The notes beneath the pieces were generated by a model. That model had not been told where the DNA came from. It did not search any database and was given only the letters and a program-made list of their open reading frames with translations. Below are positions 1-7,755 of a stretch of 25,757 nt of DNA, piece by piece. The stretch comes from Lactobacillaceae bacterium UBA5807 (GTDB lineage Bacteria > Bacillota > Bacilli > Lactobacillales > Lactobacillaceae), in the NCBI GenBank assembly GCA_002418005.1, contig DIDF01000058.1, forward strand, positions 1-25,757, given 5' to 3'. Made by a program: the position numbers and the translations under genes. Numbering within the stretch: position 1 is the first letter of the stretch; each line of letters begins with the position of its first letter.

Positions 1-2
1 AT

Positions 3-104
3 CAACTAGCACCACGCGTAACATACCAGATTAATCTTGGTCAAGTTAGCAAGGTTAAAAAAATTTGGCAACTTATTTTTGAAAAGACTTATAGGATGAT
101 ATGA
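3..104 (+). CDS. 3' end of an unidentified protein gene (partial)
   Basis: A frame enters from the left edge of the window and stays open for 33 codons to a TGA at 102-104. The residues it would encode (ending FEKTYRMI) look protein-like, with alternating hydrophobic and basic residues. The stretch is too short to recognise a family, and an open run of this length can occur by chance in AT-rich DNA. If real, the gene runs towards the aldo/keto reductase and shares the hairpin at 164-203 as its terminator region. Confidence 0.35.
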   Translation, partial: QLAPRVTYQINLGQVSKVKKIWQLIFEKTYRMI

Positions 105-163
105 GTTAACAGACTTGCATCCATAGTAAAAAAACGAAAATCTAATTTACCTTTTTAAAAACT

Positions 164-203
164 AAAAAACGTGATCAGCCTAAAAATAAGTTAATCACGT
201 TTT
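164..203 (-). terminator. Rho-independent terminator of the aldo/keto reductase gene
   Basis: A perfect 10-bp inverted repeat (AAAACGTGAT at 166-175, ATCACGTTTT at 194-203) encloses an 18-nt loop. Read on the minus strand the stem is followed by a T-run, and it lies about 45 bp past the reductase stop codon. The upper arm also carries Ts on the plus strand, so weak bidirectional activity is possible. Confidence 0.7.
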
Positions 204-246
204 CCAATTTATATGAAATGTCTAAAAAGGCCTGATTATTAGCGTT

Positions 247-1200
247 CTAAGGCAATATCGTTCCGGTTGAAAGATAAAGGTCGTACCATTCCTGATTTGT
301 TAGTTCAACATCTGCTCCCGAAGCACTGTCTTTGATGTGCTTTGGATTCATAGTTCCAAGAAGAACCTGAATTTTTGCAGGATGTTTTAGAATCCAGGCA
401 ACGGCAATTGCATTCTTTGATGTATGATATTTATCAGCTAGTTCGGCTAATTTTTTGTTAAGGGCAGGGTACTTTGGATCATTGATATACATGCCCGCAA
501 ACATTCCGTAATTGAATGGTGACCATGCTTGAATAGTCATGTGTTTTCTTCTGGAATATTCCAAAATTCCGCCATCATGGTCAACACTTTCTGGGTCAAC
601 CATGTTAACATGCATGCCGCCTTTGATCATTCCAGAATGGACAACGTTGAATTGAAGCTGGTTAATTAGCAGTCTTTGGCTGACCCATGACTGCACCATT
701 TCAACTTGTTGAGGGTTAAAGTTAGAGACACCAAAGTGGCGAACTTTTCCTTCACGCTGTAATGTATCAAAGGCATCAGCAATTTCGTCTTCTTCCATCA
801 GTGGGTCTGGTCTGTGAAGGAGAAATGAATCCAAATAGTCAATGCCCAATCGCTTAAGAATACCATCAACTGCCGAGATTAAATGATCTTTTGAAAAATC
901 ATAACGGGCCCCAAAGACCAAACCATCATGACTTCTTGAAGGATCAAGGATAATCCCGCCCTTGGATTGGATAAACAGTTTATCTCGACTGGTACTTGAC
1001 TGGGCTAAGGCTTCTTTAAACTTTGACTCAGAAGCCCCATCACCATAGATATCAGCGGAATCGATAAAATTAATTCCGGAATCAACCGCAGCGTCGATTG
1101 CGTCAGCAGCGGCAGATGTTTCCAGGCCTGCCATCCGCATTATTCCTAAAGCAACGGCCGAAGCTTCAAAATTAGTGCCACCGATTTTAACAGTTTTCAT
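247..1200 (-). CDS. Aldo/keto reductase (YdhF-like)
   Basis: This 317-residue protein is a full-length NADPH-dependent aldo/keto reductase, a cytosolic TIM barrel that interconverts carbonyls and alcohols. The family's catalytic tetrad is visible: Asp47 and Tyr52 in FIDSADIYG, Lys80 in the QSKGG strand and His129 in LLHRPDP. The segment RHFGVSNF (about 154-161) is the usual AKR signature, and the 'oxidoreductase YdhF' subgroup is the best match by overall pattern. The substrate cannot be read from sequence. The gene stands alone on the minus strand; AAGGAG lies about 14 nt upstream of the ATG, a slightly long spacing. A short out-of-frame ATG lies between them, but no better in-frame start is seen. 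Confidence 0.93.
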   Translation of the reverse strand: MKTVKIGGTNFEASAVALGIMRMAGLETSAAADAIDAAVDSGINFIDSADIYGDGASESKFKEALAQSSTSRDKLFIQSKGGIILDPSRSHDGLVFGARYDFSKDHLISAVDGILKRLGIDYLDSFLLHRPDPLMEEDEIADAFDTLQREGKVRHFGVSNFNPQQVEMVQSWVSQRLLINQLQFNVVHSGMIKGGMHVNMVDPESVDHDGGILEYSRRKHMTIQAWSPFNYGMFAGMYINDPKYPALNKKLAELADKYHTSKNAIAVAWILKHPAKIQVLLGTMNPKHIKDSASGADVELTNQEWYDLYLSTGTILP

Positions 1201-1337
1201 TTTTTGAAATCCATCTCCTTAGTAATTGATAACTTCATTATAAACCAAGTAGATTTTTTCCAAAAACATGAATAATCTGATATGATTGCATTTAATCAAA
1301 ATCCCCCAAATTAATTTAGAAATGAGGAATTTCACCA

Positions 1338-1952
1338 ATGACCCACTCAACGATCATTGATTTTATTAATCAATACGGCTACGCTGCCATCGCTTTCTTA
1401 ATTGCTATCGAGAATGTTTTTCCACCAATTCCTTCAGAGGTTGTTTTAGTCTTTAGTGGCTACCTAACCATTGTCAGCAAATTAACGGTAGTCAATTCAA
1501 TCATTGCTGCCACTCTTGGAGCATTAGTTGGGGCAGCTATTTTGTACTATGTTGGCAGAATTTTTAATGTTTCTCAATTAAAGAAGTTTGCTGAAACCCG
1601 AGTTGGTAAATTTCTGCGGTTAAAAAGTAAAAATATCGATCAAGCTGCTCAGTTTTTTACTAATCATGGCAGCAAAGCAATTTTGTTTGGTCGTTGTGTT
1701 CCGGTTGTGAGAAGCTTGATTTCGGTCCCTGCTGGGATGGTGAAATATCCGCTACACCGGTTTATTTTTTTGACCACTGCTGGAACGCTGATTTGGAATA
1801 CCGTTTTAATATTAGTAGGTAAGTATACTAGCGAATCTTGGAACTCGATTTTGGCAGTGGTTGGCAAATTCACCAGTTTAATTTTGATTTTGTTTGTGAT
1901 TGCAGCTTCGCTATTTATTGTTTATAAAATTAAACGCCCCAAAAAGGGTTAA
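1338..1952 (+). CDS. DedA family membrane protein
   Basis: A 204-residue integral membrane protein of the DedA/SNARE-associated family. Family members are implicated in flipping undecaprenyl phosphate or phospholipids and in proton-dependent membrane homeostasis. The N-terminal half has the acidic/proline signature IENVFPPIPSE (24-34). The second half has FGRCVPVVRSLISVPAG (117-133), carrying the conserved arginines, followed by two hydrophobic segments and a basic C-terminus (KIKRPKKG). GAGG at 1324-1327 is 10 nt before the ATG. The gene is monocistronic and ends at a bidirectional terminator shared with the convergent VanZ-RDD gene. Transport substrate and exact paralogue are not assignable. 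Confidence 0.93.
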   Translation: MTHSTIIDFINQYGYAAIAFLIAIENVFPPIPSEVVLVFSGYLTIVSKLTVVNSIIAATLGALVGAAILYYVGRIFNVSQLKKFAETRVGKFLRLKSKNIDQAAQFFTNHGSKAILFGRCVPVVRSLISVPAGMVKYPLHRFIFLTTAGTLIWNTVLILVGKYTSESWNSILAVVGKFTSLILILFVIAASLFIVYKIKRPKKG

Positions 1953-1964
1953 GAACTATTAAAA

Positions 1965-2018
1965 ATGCGGGATAGCAGCCGATTTTATTGGCCGGGATTC
2001 CGCATCTTTTATTTTTTA
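1965..2018. terminator. Bidirectional terminator between the DedA and VanZ-RDD genes
   Basis: A 9-bp stem (ATGCGGGAT 1965-1973 with ATTCCGCAT 1997-2005, one G-U pair) contains an inner CCGAT/ATTGG stem. T-rich tracts follow on both strands (2006-2017 on plus; the A-run before 1965 on minus). It sits between two convergent stop codons, and the minus gene's TAA (2009-2011) lies inside the T-tract. Confidence 0.8.
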
Positions 2019-3118
2019 ATGCCAATTGTGTCTGTTCCACTGATTCGTTCATAAACCAGCCGATATTTTCTTGCAAATGAATCGATCAAAAAATCAATCA
2101 AAATTGGCAAAAATAAGAAACTAATCCCAAAAATAATGAAATTAATTGAGCGTAATTTTGAAGCTTGAACATATGCTGTCATTTGCAATAAGTACAGTTC
2201 AATAAATAATAATCCGCCAATAACGCCATAACTGAACAGATTTCGAATAATTATTTTCCAAACTGAAGGTTTTCCGCCGCTTTTATCGATTAGTTTCATT
2301 CTAACTAACTTCATGCCAAAAGTTTGTTTGGCAAAGAACTCTGGAAGTAAGATAACTAATAAGAATGAAATCCCGCTGCTTAGCCAACTTTTACCAATTC
2401 CTGGAATTAAATCCAGAATTGACGCCACAACTAGCCATAAAAACATATCGATGATAAGTGCAGTGATCCTTCTGAAAATTGATACTGTTTCACTTTTAGC
2501 ATGGGTCTTAGTTTTAATCATTTCAGAGGTTGGCAGAAATTTGATTATGTATCCGGTTAACCAGTATCCAAGCATTGCCCCCGTTGTGTTCAATATCAAA
2601 TCATCAACATCAAAGAGGCGATAGGGTCTTGGATAAATTCCATATAGTCCGGAAAGTTGAGTGAGTTCAAAGAATAATGAAAGTAAGAAGCCAACTAACA
2701 GGGTTTGTTTGGCATTTCGCTTAAAAAAGTATCTTAAATAAAACCCAAATGGGGCCGTCAGCAAGATATTAAAGGCCGGTTGAATAAAAATTGGGGCCTT
2801 CAATGCAGCTAACCATGTTGTTGGGTGAGTAATAGAAAACGGGTTAAATTTAATAAATTCTAGAATAAATACGAATGGCCGCAAGTTGTATTTTGGGGTG
2901 GTTAGATGAGCCACAAATGTCTTGGTTGGCAGCGGCAGAATTGTCATAAAATATGCTGTCATCATATAAAAAACGAAAGTATAGATGATAAAGGTGTACC
3001 ACTTCGAAACTGCCCCATATCTACGATAATTCCACAATAAAAGTGGGAAGGTAATTAAAGCAGCTAAAAACGGGAAAGTAATAATTGCTGTATAAATTGT
3101 ATGAACATAAGTTGACAT
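2009..3118 (-). CDS. VanZ-RDD fusion membrane protein
   Basis: A 369-residue polytopic membrane protein with two domains. Residues about 1-195 form a VanZ-like domain: several membrane helices and the conserved tract FFELTQLSGLYGIYPRPYR (149-167), then FDVDDLILNTTGA. VanZ proteins are linked to teicoplanin resistance and cell-envelope functions. Residues about 212-360 form an RDD domain, opening with FRRITALIIDMFLW (215-228), which holds the namesake Arg and Asp. The combination is common in lactobacilli; its function is unknown. A GAGG site lies 8 nt before the ATG, and the gene starts 20 bp downstream of greA with no terminator between them, so the two are probably co-transcribed. Confidence 0.88.
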   Translation of the reverse strand: MSTYVHTIYTAIITFPFLAALITFPLLLWNYRRYGAVSKWYTFIIYTFVFYMMTAYFMTILPLPTKTFVAHLTTPKYNLRPFVFILEFIKFNPFSITHPTTWLAALKAPIFIQPAFNILLTAPFGFYLRYFFKRNAKQTLLVGFLLSLFFELTQLSGLYGIYPRPYRLFDVDDLILNTTGAMLGYWLTGYIIKFLPTSEMIKTKTHAKSETVSIFRRITALIIDMFLWLVVASILDLIPGIGKSWLSSGISFLLVILLPEFFAKQTFGMKLVRMKLIDKSGGKPSVWKIIIRNLFSYGVIGGLLFIELYLLQMTAYVQASKLRSINFIIFGISFLFLPILIDFLIDSFARKYRLVYERISGTDTIGIKK

Positions 3119-3138
3119 TTAAACTGCCTCGTTTGAAT

Positions 3139-3609
3139 TTATTCAATAGTCACCGAAACAATTTTTACTTTGTAACTTAGTGTCGGTGCTTTTACTGACA
3201 CAATGTCTCCAGTTTTATGATTGTTTAAGGCAGCGCCAATTGGCGATTGCGTGGAAATTTTATTATTATCAATGTCAACTTCAGGTTCGCCGACAATTTG
3301 AAAAGTTTCCTGAGATTCATCGTCTAAAAATTGAATTGTCACAAATTTACCGATTTCAACAACATCGTTATCTTTTGGTTGATAAATTTTAGCATATTGG
3401 AGCTGTTTGTTTAAGAAGCGCATTCGACTTTCAAGGTGGCGAAGATCACGCTTGGCCGCGCTATAATCTGCATTTTCCGAGAGATCACCTAAGGATCTGG
3501 CAACTTGAAGAGCTTTTATTTTTGGCGGTCGCTGTGTTTTAAGGGCTTCAATTTCATCTTGAATTTTTTGATATCCTGCTTTGGTGACAGGATTGAAATA
3601 AGGTTCCAT
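3139..3609 (-). CDS. greA: Transcription elongation factor GreA
   Basis: GreA enters the secondary channel of stalled RNA polymerase and stimulates cleavage of the backtracked RNA 3' end. The protein has the N-terminal coiled coil with the hallmark tip GDLSENADYSAAKRD; its Asp and Glu coordinate the catalytic Mg2+. The C-terminal FKBP-like domain includes PIGAALNNHKTGD. I choose the ATG at 3609 (156 residues, MEPYFNPVTKAGYQ) rather than an in-frame start 33 bp upstream, because AGAGGTG sits just before 3609 and 156-158 residues is the usual GreA length. It is the promoter-proximal gene of a pair with VanZ-RDD. Lactobacilli can carry a second GreA, so this may be a paralogue. Confidence 0.92.
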   Translation of the reverse strand: MEPYFNPVTKAGYQKIQDEIEALKTQRPPKIKALQVARSLGDLSENADYSAAKRDLRHLESRMRFLNKQLQYAKIYQPKDNDVVEIGKFVTIQFLDDESQETFQIVGEPEVDIDNNKISTQSPIGAALNNHKTGDIVSVKAPTLSYKVKIVSVTIE

Positions 3610-3726
3610 GACAAACACCTCTGAGATGATTAATTCACACAATCCATAATAGATTAACGGTGATTAAAATTATAGGCTAATTTAACATTTAAGAAATTTC
3701 TGGTTGCCGTTTGGGTGTATATTAAT

Positions 3727-3754
3727 TTGTAGAGTCAAGTTATCATTATATAAA
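3727..3754 (+). promoter_or_regulatory. Candidate promoter of the lipoprotein operon
   Basis: TTGTAG (3727-3732) and TATAAA (3749-3754) are separated by 16 bp and lie 23 bp before the first lipoprotein start; GAGGGG (3762-3767) is the ribosome site. The -35 match is moderate. Confidence 0.45.
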
Positions 3755-3776
3755 TAGATTTGAGGGGACATTACAT

Positions 3777-4520
3777 ATGAAAAAGATTTTAGGACTATTT
3801 TTAGCGGCTTCTATGTCCATGGTATTGGTCGCTGGCTGTTCAAGTTCAAAAGCTAGCGGACCAAGTGGGGATCAAAGTAGTAGTTCTCAAAGCAATAGTA
3901 AGCTTAATGAATATGAAGGTATCATCAAGACAGCTCGAAGTCTTAATGAAGATGGCGATTATAAGGGTTCTAATAAAGCTCTAAATGGTATTAATATTGT
4001 CCAACTAAATAAAAAGGGTTATAGCTCACTTAAAGATGAATTTTTCCAGTTGCAAAAAAGCAATGATGCTTTTTTGCTTAAGAAAGCAAAACAAGCAAAT
4101 GCTCAAACAAATTCAAATGGTGGGTCCAATGGTACTCAGTTGAATACTAACAACTCATTTGATAATTATTCTCAGTTTACTGGGGATTATCAATTTTATA
4201 ATTATGATCCTAATCGTCTTCAAGATAATTTGGTTATTGATGATGACGGAACCGTTGTTCAGCAAAATACTGATGGCACAACCTTCCATGGGATCGCCAA
4301 GATCACTCCTTACAGTCAGTCAGGAATTTTATCTTATGATGTCACAACCGGAACTAACAAGACAAAAACAATTACTTCAAATGTGAAAGTTGTTGTAACT
4401 TGGAGTAATGGCGAGAATGAAACTTATTATGGCTACGTTTCTTATGATGGCTACACAGTACTAACCGATGGAAATACTTATCATGGAGATTTGGTAAATG
4501 AAGTTTGGATTCACGACTAA
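3777..4520 (+). CDS. Lipoprotein of unknown function
   Basis: A 247-residue exported lipoprotein. The signal peptide MKKILGLFLAASMSMVLVAGC ends in a lipobox with Cys21 as the expected lipidated residue. A Ser-rich linker follows (about 22-42), then a helical stretch (43-95) with the feel of a single TPR-like repeat, an Asn/Gln-rich linker (about 105-125), and a C-terminal domain rich in Gly, Tyr and Thr that is probably beta-structured. I do not recognise the family. Its last 23 bp overlap the start of the next gene, which encodes a second lipoprotein, so the two are translationally coupled and probably act together at the outer face of the membrane. Confidence 0.85.
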   Translation: MKKILGLFLAASMSMVLVAGCSSSKASGPSGDQSSSSQSNSKLNEYEGIIKTARSLNEDGDYKGSNKALNGINIVQLNKKGYSSLKDEFFQLQKSNDAFLLKKAKQANAQTNSNGGSNGTQLNTNNSFDNYSQFTGDYQFYNYDPNRLQDNLVIDDDGTVVQQNTDGTTFHGIAKITPYSQSGILSYDVTTGTNKTKTITSNVKVVVTWSNGENETYYGYVSYDGYTVLTDGNTYHGDLVNEVWIHD

Positions 4521-5460
4521 AACAATTTTAGTTTTATTAGTTTCTCTGCTAGCGGGCTGCTCTCAGCAAAGTAGTTCTCCAACTAGAAAGCCTTCAAGCG
4601 TTCGAGTTCACAAAGATAGCAAGTCTGCTTTAAAAACAAGCGGTAGCAACAATCGCTCAAGTTATCAAACACTTTCACAAAATAAAGAGGTCAACAGGCT
4701 GATGAAGCAATGTATTGATTCAGCTGGAGGGCGGACCTCTATTTTTGTGTCTTCTCTAAACACCAATCCTAAAATTTCCCGGATGATAAATTTTGGTTCT
4801 CAAAGAGCTGCTAGCGATATCAAAGTTTTTATTATGGCGGATATTTTGGAAATGGTTAAAAGCCATCAGCTTTCCCTCTCTAAAGTAATTCCAATTCATG
4901 CAAGCGATGTTGTAGGGGGCACTGGAGTTGCTGCTACAAAAAACACATCACAAATGACAGTTAATCAACTACTTGAGTTGATGATAAAGCAAAGCGATAA
5001 CACAGCAACTAACGCTTTGATTGATTTGGCTGGGGGCTTGAAGCCGATAAATAATTTCATTCAGCAAAAAGGATTTAGAGAAACATTTTTAAAAAGGAAA
5101 ATGCTGGATATGAAAGCTTTAAACAGTGGAAAAGATAATTTGACTTCAGTAAAAGATTTAGGAACGTTTTTGACCCGGGTTTATTACCACCAACTTTTGG
5201 GAAAGCAGTTTGATAGTAAGATGTTAGTGCTACTGACAAATAATGTTAATCAAGGAAAGCTGCCAAAGCTAGTGACTGGAGCAAACATTTATAACAAGAC
5301 CGGCGAATTCCCCAATTACGGAGTTCAAAATGATGCGGCCATTATAACTAAAGGAAAACGGGGATTTATTGCGGTGGTCATGTCGGAAAATGGTAACCAG
5401 TCCAAGCAAATTTATGCCATGAATGTTCTTGGAAAACAGTTAGCACAGATATTTTTGTAA
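4498..5460 (+). CDS. Lipoprotein with class-A beta-lactamase-like serine hydrolase fold
   Basis: This 320-residue lipoprotein has a lipobox SLLAGC with Cys21 and a Ser/Lys-rich linker to about residue 60. Its catalytic domain has the three penicillin-recognising motifs: SDIK (106-109, nucleophile Ser106 and Lys109), SDN (166-168) and KTG (267-269). The order and spacing are those of class A. In the omega-loop region (about 198-210, KRKMLDMKALNS) I cannot find the Glu that deacylates beta-lactams in true class-A enzymes. That makes a cell-wall-related or regulatory serine hydrolase more likely than a penicillinase. GGAG at 4485-4488 lies inside the upstream gene, 9 nt before the ATG, consistent with coupled translation. 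Confidence 0.88.
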   Translation: MKFGFTTKTILVLLVSLLAGCSQQSSSPTRKPSSVRVHKDSKSALKTSGSNNRSSYQTLSQNKEVNRLMKQCIDSAGGRTSIFVSSLNTNPKISRMINFGSQRAASDIKVFIMADILEMVKSHQLSLSKVIPIHASDVVGGTGVAATKNTSQMTVNQLLELMIKQSDNTATNALIDLAGGLKPINNFIQQKGFRETFLKRKMLDMKALNSGKDNLTSVKDLGTFLTRVYYHQLLGKQFDSKMLVLLTNNVNQGKLPKLVTGANIYNKTGEFPNYGVQNDAAIITKGKRGFIAVVMSENGNQSKQIYAMNVLGKQLAQIFL

Positions 5461-5590
5461 TATTTCAAATTTCTTCTGATGCTTATTCTGACGCGAATTT
5501 CCCCAACGGGACCATATGTTTATTACAAGTGGAAATTTTACTTAATAATAGTGTAATTATGTCGAAACTATCTCGTAAATGATTAAGTGT

Positions 5591-5632
5591 AGGTTAGTAA
5601 CCGTTGAATTTATTAAAGGGAGTTACTAATCT
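5591..5632 (+). promoter_or_regulatory. 5'-UTR hairpin holding the ribosome site of the Apf-like gene
   Basis: Arms 5591-5601 and 5622-5632 pair over 11 bp (AGGTTAGTAAC with GTTACTAATCT, one G-U). The 20-nt loop contains AAAGGGA of the Shine-Dalgarno sequence, and its last G opens the 3' arm. The ATG at 5635 follows the stem by 2 nt. Such a leader could stabilise the mRNA or tune initiation. Confidence 0.55.
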
Positions 5633-5634
5633 AA

Positions 5635-5994
5635 ATGAATTTAAAAAAAATCGCTGTAATCGTTATGAGTGCTTTAACATTGTTTGGGACTGTTGATACA
5701 GTAGTTAATACTCAAACTGTAAGTGCCGCTACAACCTCAAAAACTCAGACCTATAAATCAAATCTTTCTTCTGCTAACCAAAAGGCCAAAGAATGGATCG
5801 CTTATCGTGAGTCTCGTGGTTCATATAGTGCCCGCAATGGTCGCTATATTGGCCGCTACCAATTGGATGCCTCATATCTTAAGGGTGACTATTCTAAAAC
5901 CAATCAAGAAAGAACCGCTGATCGATACGTTAAAGCGCGTTATGGCAGTTGGGTTAACGCAAAAAAGCATTGGCAAAGATGCGGTTGGTATTAA
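5635..5994 (+). CDS. Secreted Apf-like protein, lysozyme-like C-terminal domain
   Basis: A small exported protein of 119 residues. A basic N-terminus and hydrophobic core lead to a likely signal peptidase site after TVSA-A (about residue 31). The rest is the transglycosylase/lysozyme-like domain typical of lactobacillal aggregation-promoting factors: AKEWIAYRESRGSYSARNGR (51-70) with Glu59 as the expected catalytic acid, GRYQLD (73-78), and the characteristic ending WVNAKKHWQRCGWY. Family members are abundant surface proteins that bind or cleave peptidoglycan. No LysM domain is present, so this is a minimal version. The single Cys116 is unusual beside the common GWY ending but has no partner cysteine in the protein. 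Confidence 0.88.
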   Translation: MNLKKIAVIVMSALTLFGTVDTVVNTQTVSAATTSKTQTYKSNLSSANQKAKEWIAYRESRGSYSARNGRYIGRYQLDASYLKGDYSKTNQERTADRYVKARYGSWVNAKKHWQRCGWY

Positions 5995-6012
5995 AACTAA
6001 AAATTCACTAAT

Positions 6013-6041
6013 AGGTAAGATTAATTCTTACCTTTTTTTTT
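6013..6041 (+). terminator. Terminator of the Apf-like gene
   Basis: AGGTAAGA (6013-6020) pairs perfectly with the segment at 6026-6033 across a 5-nt loop, followed by a run of nine or ten Ts. It is a textbook intrinsic terminator 20 bp past the stop. Confidence 0.9.
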
Positions 6042-6163
6042 TACAAAAAAATCAAAACTATAATTAAAAACTACCGGAAATAATTCGGATTCTCGTTTGA
6101 TTGCCTAAAATATCCATGTTATCATTTTGATATTACTTTAAACACGAACAAAGGGGAATGAAA

Positions 6164-7453
6164 ATGAATAACGGTTCTATTGCCAGTAAAAGTGCACCGA
6201 TTCGCCACGCAATTTTAGGCTTCCAGCATCTTTTAGCTATGTATTCCGGGGATATCTTGGTTCCCTTGCTGATTGGAGCGGCATTGAAATTTAATGGCGT
6301 TCAGATGACTTATTTGATTTCGATGGATATTTTTATGTGTGGGGTTGCGACCTTACTGCAAATTAGAAGAACACCAATCACTGGGATTGGGTTGCCAGTT
6401 GTTTTGGGCTGTGCGGTTGAATACGTTGCCCCGCTTCAGTCAATTGGCAAAAACTTTGGCTTGGGATACATGTATGGTGGAATAATCATCGCTGGGATTT
6501 TTATTATTTTGATTGCTAGACCATTTGCCCATTTAAGGAAATTCTTTCCCCCAGTTGTTACTGGCTCATTGATCACATTAATTGGATTTACTTTAATGGC
6601 AGTTGCCTTTCAAAATATTGGTGGTGGGGATGCCACTCAGCCAACATTTGGAAATCCAACTCATTTGTTTCTTGGCTTTTTTACCGCACTGATAATTATT
6701 GTTTTAAATATTTGGGCTAAAGGGTTTATTAAACAAATTTCAATTTTACTTGGTATTTTGATTGGTTCGGCCACTGCAGTTTTAATGGGAACAGTTAACT
6801 TTACGACAGTTGGCCAGGCAAACTGGGTTCAAATCCCTCAGTTCTTTTATTTTGGGGTGCCGAAGTTTGAATGGTCGTCAATTGTTACTCTTATCTTGGC
6901 TGCTTTAACTTGTATGATTGAGTCAACTGGGGTTTATTTTGCCTTAAGTGATATTACCCAGCGAAAATTGACTGATCGAGATTTGGAAAATGGCTATCGT
7001 TCAGAAGGAATCGCTGCTATTTTTGGTGGTTTATTTAACACATTTCCATATTCCACGTTCTCTCAGAATGTGGGTATTGTTCAACTTTCAGGAATTAAGA
7101 CATTAACGCCAATATATTATTCAGCATTTATGTTAATGATTTTAGGCTTGATCCCAAAGTTTGGAGCCATTGCTACTTTAATTCCGGCCTCAGTTCTTGG
7201 CGGTGCCATGTTAATCATGTTTGGGATGGTTGGTGCTCAAGGAATCAAAATGCTTTCACAGGTGAAATTAAACGATAAAAACCTGTTAATTATTGCGGTT
7301 TCGGTAGGCCTTGGCCTTGGGGTAACCACCCAGCCGCATTTATTCCAATTTTTGCCAGCAACAGTACAAGTTATTATGAGTAACGGAATGGTTGTAGGAA
7401 GTTTTACTGCTGTTATTATGAATTTGATTTTGAATCGTGGGGAAATGAAATAG
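6164..7453 (+). CDS. pbuX: Xanthine permease, NCS2 family
   Basis: This cytoplasmic-membrane purine importer (429 residues, about 14 membrane segments) belongs to the nucleobase:cation symporter-2 family. It follows the PbuX pattern closely: QHLLAMYSGDILVPLLIG near the start, MDIFMCGVATLLQ, GIGLPVVLGC, FFPPVVTGS, and the substrate-site motif SQNVGIVQLSGIK. I start it at 6164 because AAAGGGG (6150-6156) is 7 nt from that ATG but only 1 nt from the ATG at 6158. No xpt gene is adjacent and I see no purine riboswitch in the short leader, so regulation differs from the Bacillus xpt-pbuX operon or is not visible. The stop codon TAG coincides with the start of a palindromic repeat. Confidence 0.9.
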   Translation: MNNGSIASKSAPIRHAILGFQHLLAMYSGDILVPLLIGAALKFNGVQMTYLISMDIFMCGVATLLQIRRTPITGIGLPVVLGCAVEYVAPLQSIGKNFGLGYMYGGIIIAGIFIILIARPFAHLRKFFPPVVTGSLITLIGFTLMAVAFQNIGGGDATQPTFGNPTHLFLGFFTALIIIVLNIWAKGFIKQISILLGILIGSATAVLMGTVNFTTVGQANWVQIPQFFYFGVPKFEWSSIVTLILAALTCMIESTGVYFALSDITQRKLTDRDLENGYRSEGIAAIFGGLFNTFPYSTFSQNVGIVQLSGIKTLTPIYYSAFMLMILGLIPKFGAIATLIPASVLGGAMLIMFGMVGAQGIKMLSQVKLNDKNLLIIAVSVGLGLGVTTQPHLFQFLPATVQVIMSNGMVVGSFTAVIMNLILNRGEMK

Positions 7454-7636
7454 AGTGCGGAAGGAGGCGTTTTGAATTGTAGTGCGAGTGGGGGACGACT
7501 TGAGGTCGTGGGAAAATCTGCTGATATAGAGAAATCCTAGGCTTGAATTTTTCTATATCAGCTGTTAGCCTTAGACCTCAGTCCCGTCGCCAATAGGCTA
7601 GACGCTTCGCGGTCGTCGGAGCACGTTTTAACCATG
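7451..7636 (-). repeat. Palindromic element copy E (degenerate) at the pbuX stop codon
   Basis: The region forms a long hairpin. A 16-bp stem (7520-7535 with 7547-7562, one G-U) lies inside TGAGGTC/GACCTCA (7501-7507, 7574-7580) and GGGAC/GTCCC (7492-7496, 7581-7585). Read on the minus strand, its end CATGGTTAAAACGTGC (7636 to 7621) matches the TATAGCTGAAACGTGC end of other copies at 12 of 16 bases. The opposite end, TAGAGTGCGG, begins with the pbuX stop codon itself. Membership in the family is less certain than for the other copies. Confidence 0.5.
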
Positions 7637-7697
7637 TAAAAACAAAAAATTATAAAGGGTAAGTTATCTTACTGATTACATTTTCACAATCAACAGA

Positions 7698-7733
7698 AAA
7701 AAGGTCTGAGACAAGTTTGTCTCAGACCTTTTT
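7698..7733. terminator. Bidirectional terminator between pbuX and the LysR gene
   Basis: Perfect 17-nt inverted arms (7698-7714 and 7717-7733) consist of five As, GGTCTGAGACAA and the complement ending in five Ts. It therefore has a U-tract on both strands and sits between convergent genes, 22 bp past the LysR stop. Confidence 0.9.
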
Positions 7734-7755
7734 ATATTAAATTCAAATTTGAAAA

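Noticed and set aside
2313..2624. Plus-strand open frame inside the VanZ-RDD gene
   Set aside because: Shadow of the RDD coding region without start signals.
6060..6163. Purine riboswitch before pbuX
   Set aside because: The leader after the preceding terminator is about 100 bp and lacks the three-way-junction core sequences; only short A/T-rich DNA and a ribosome site are seen.
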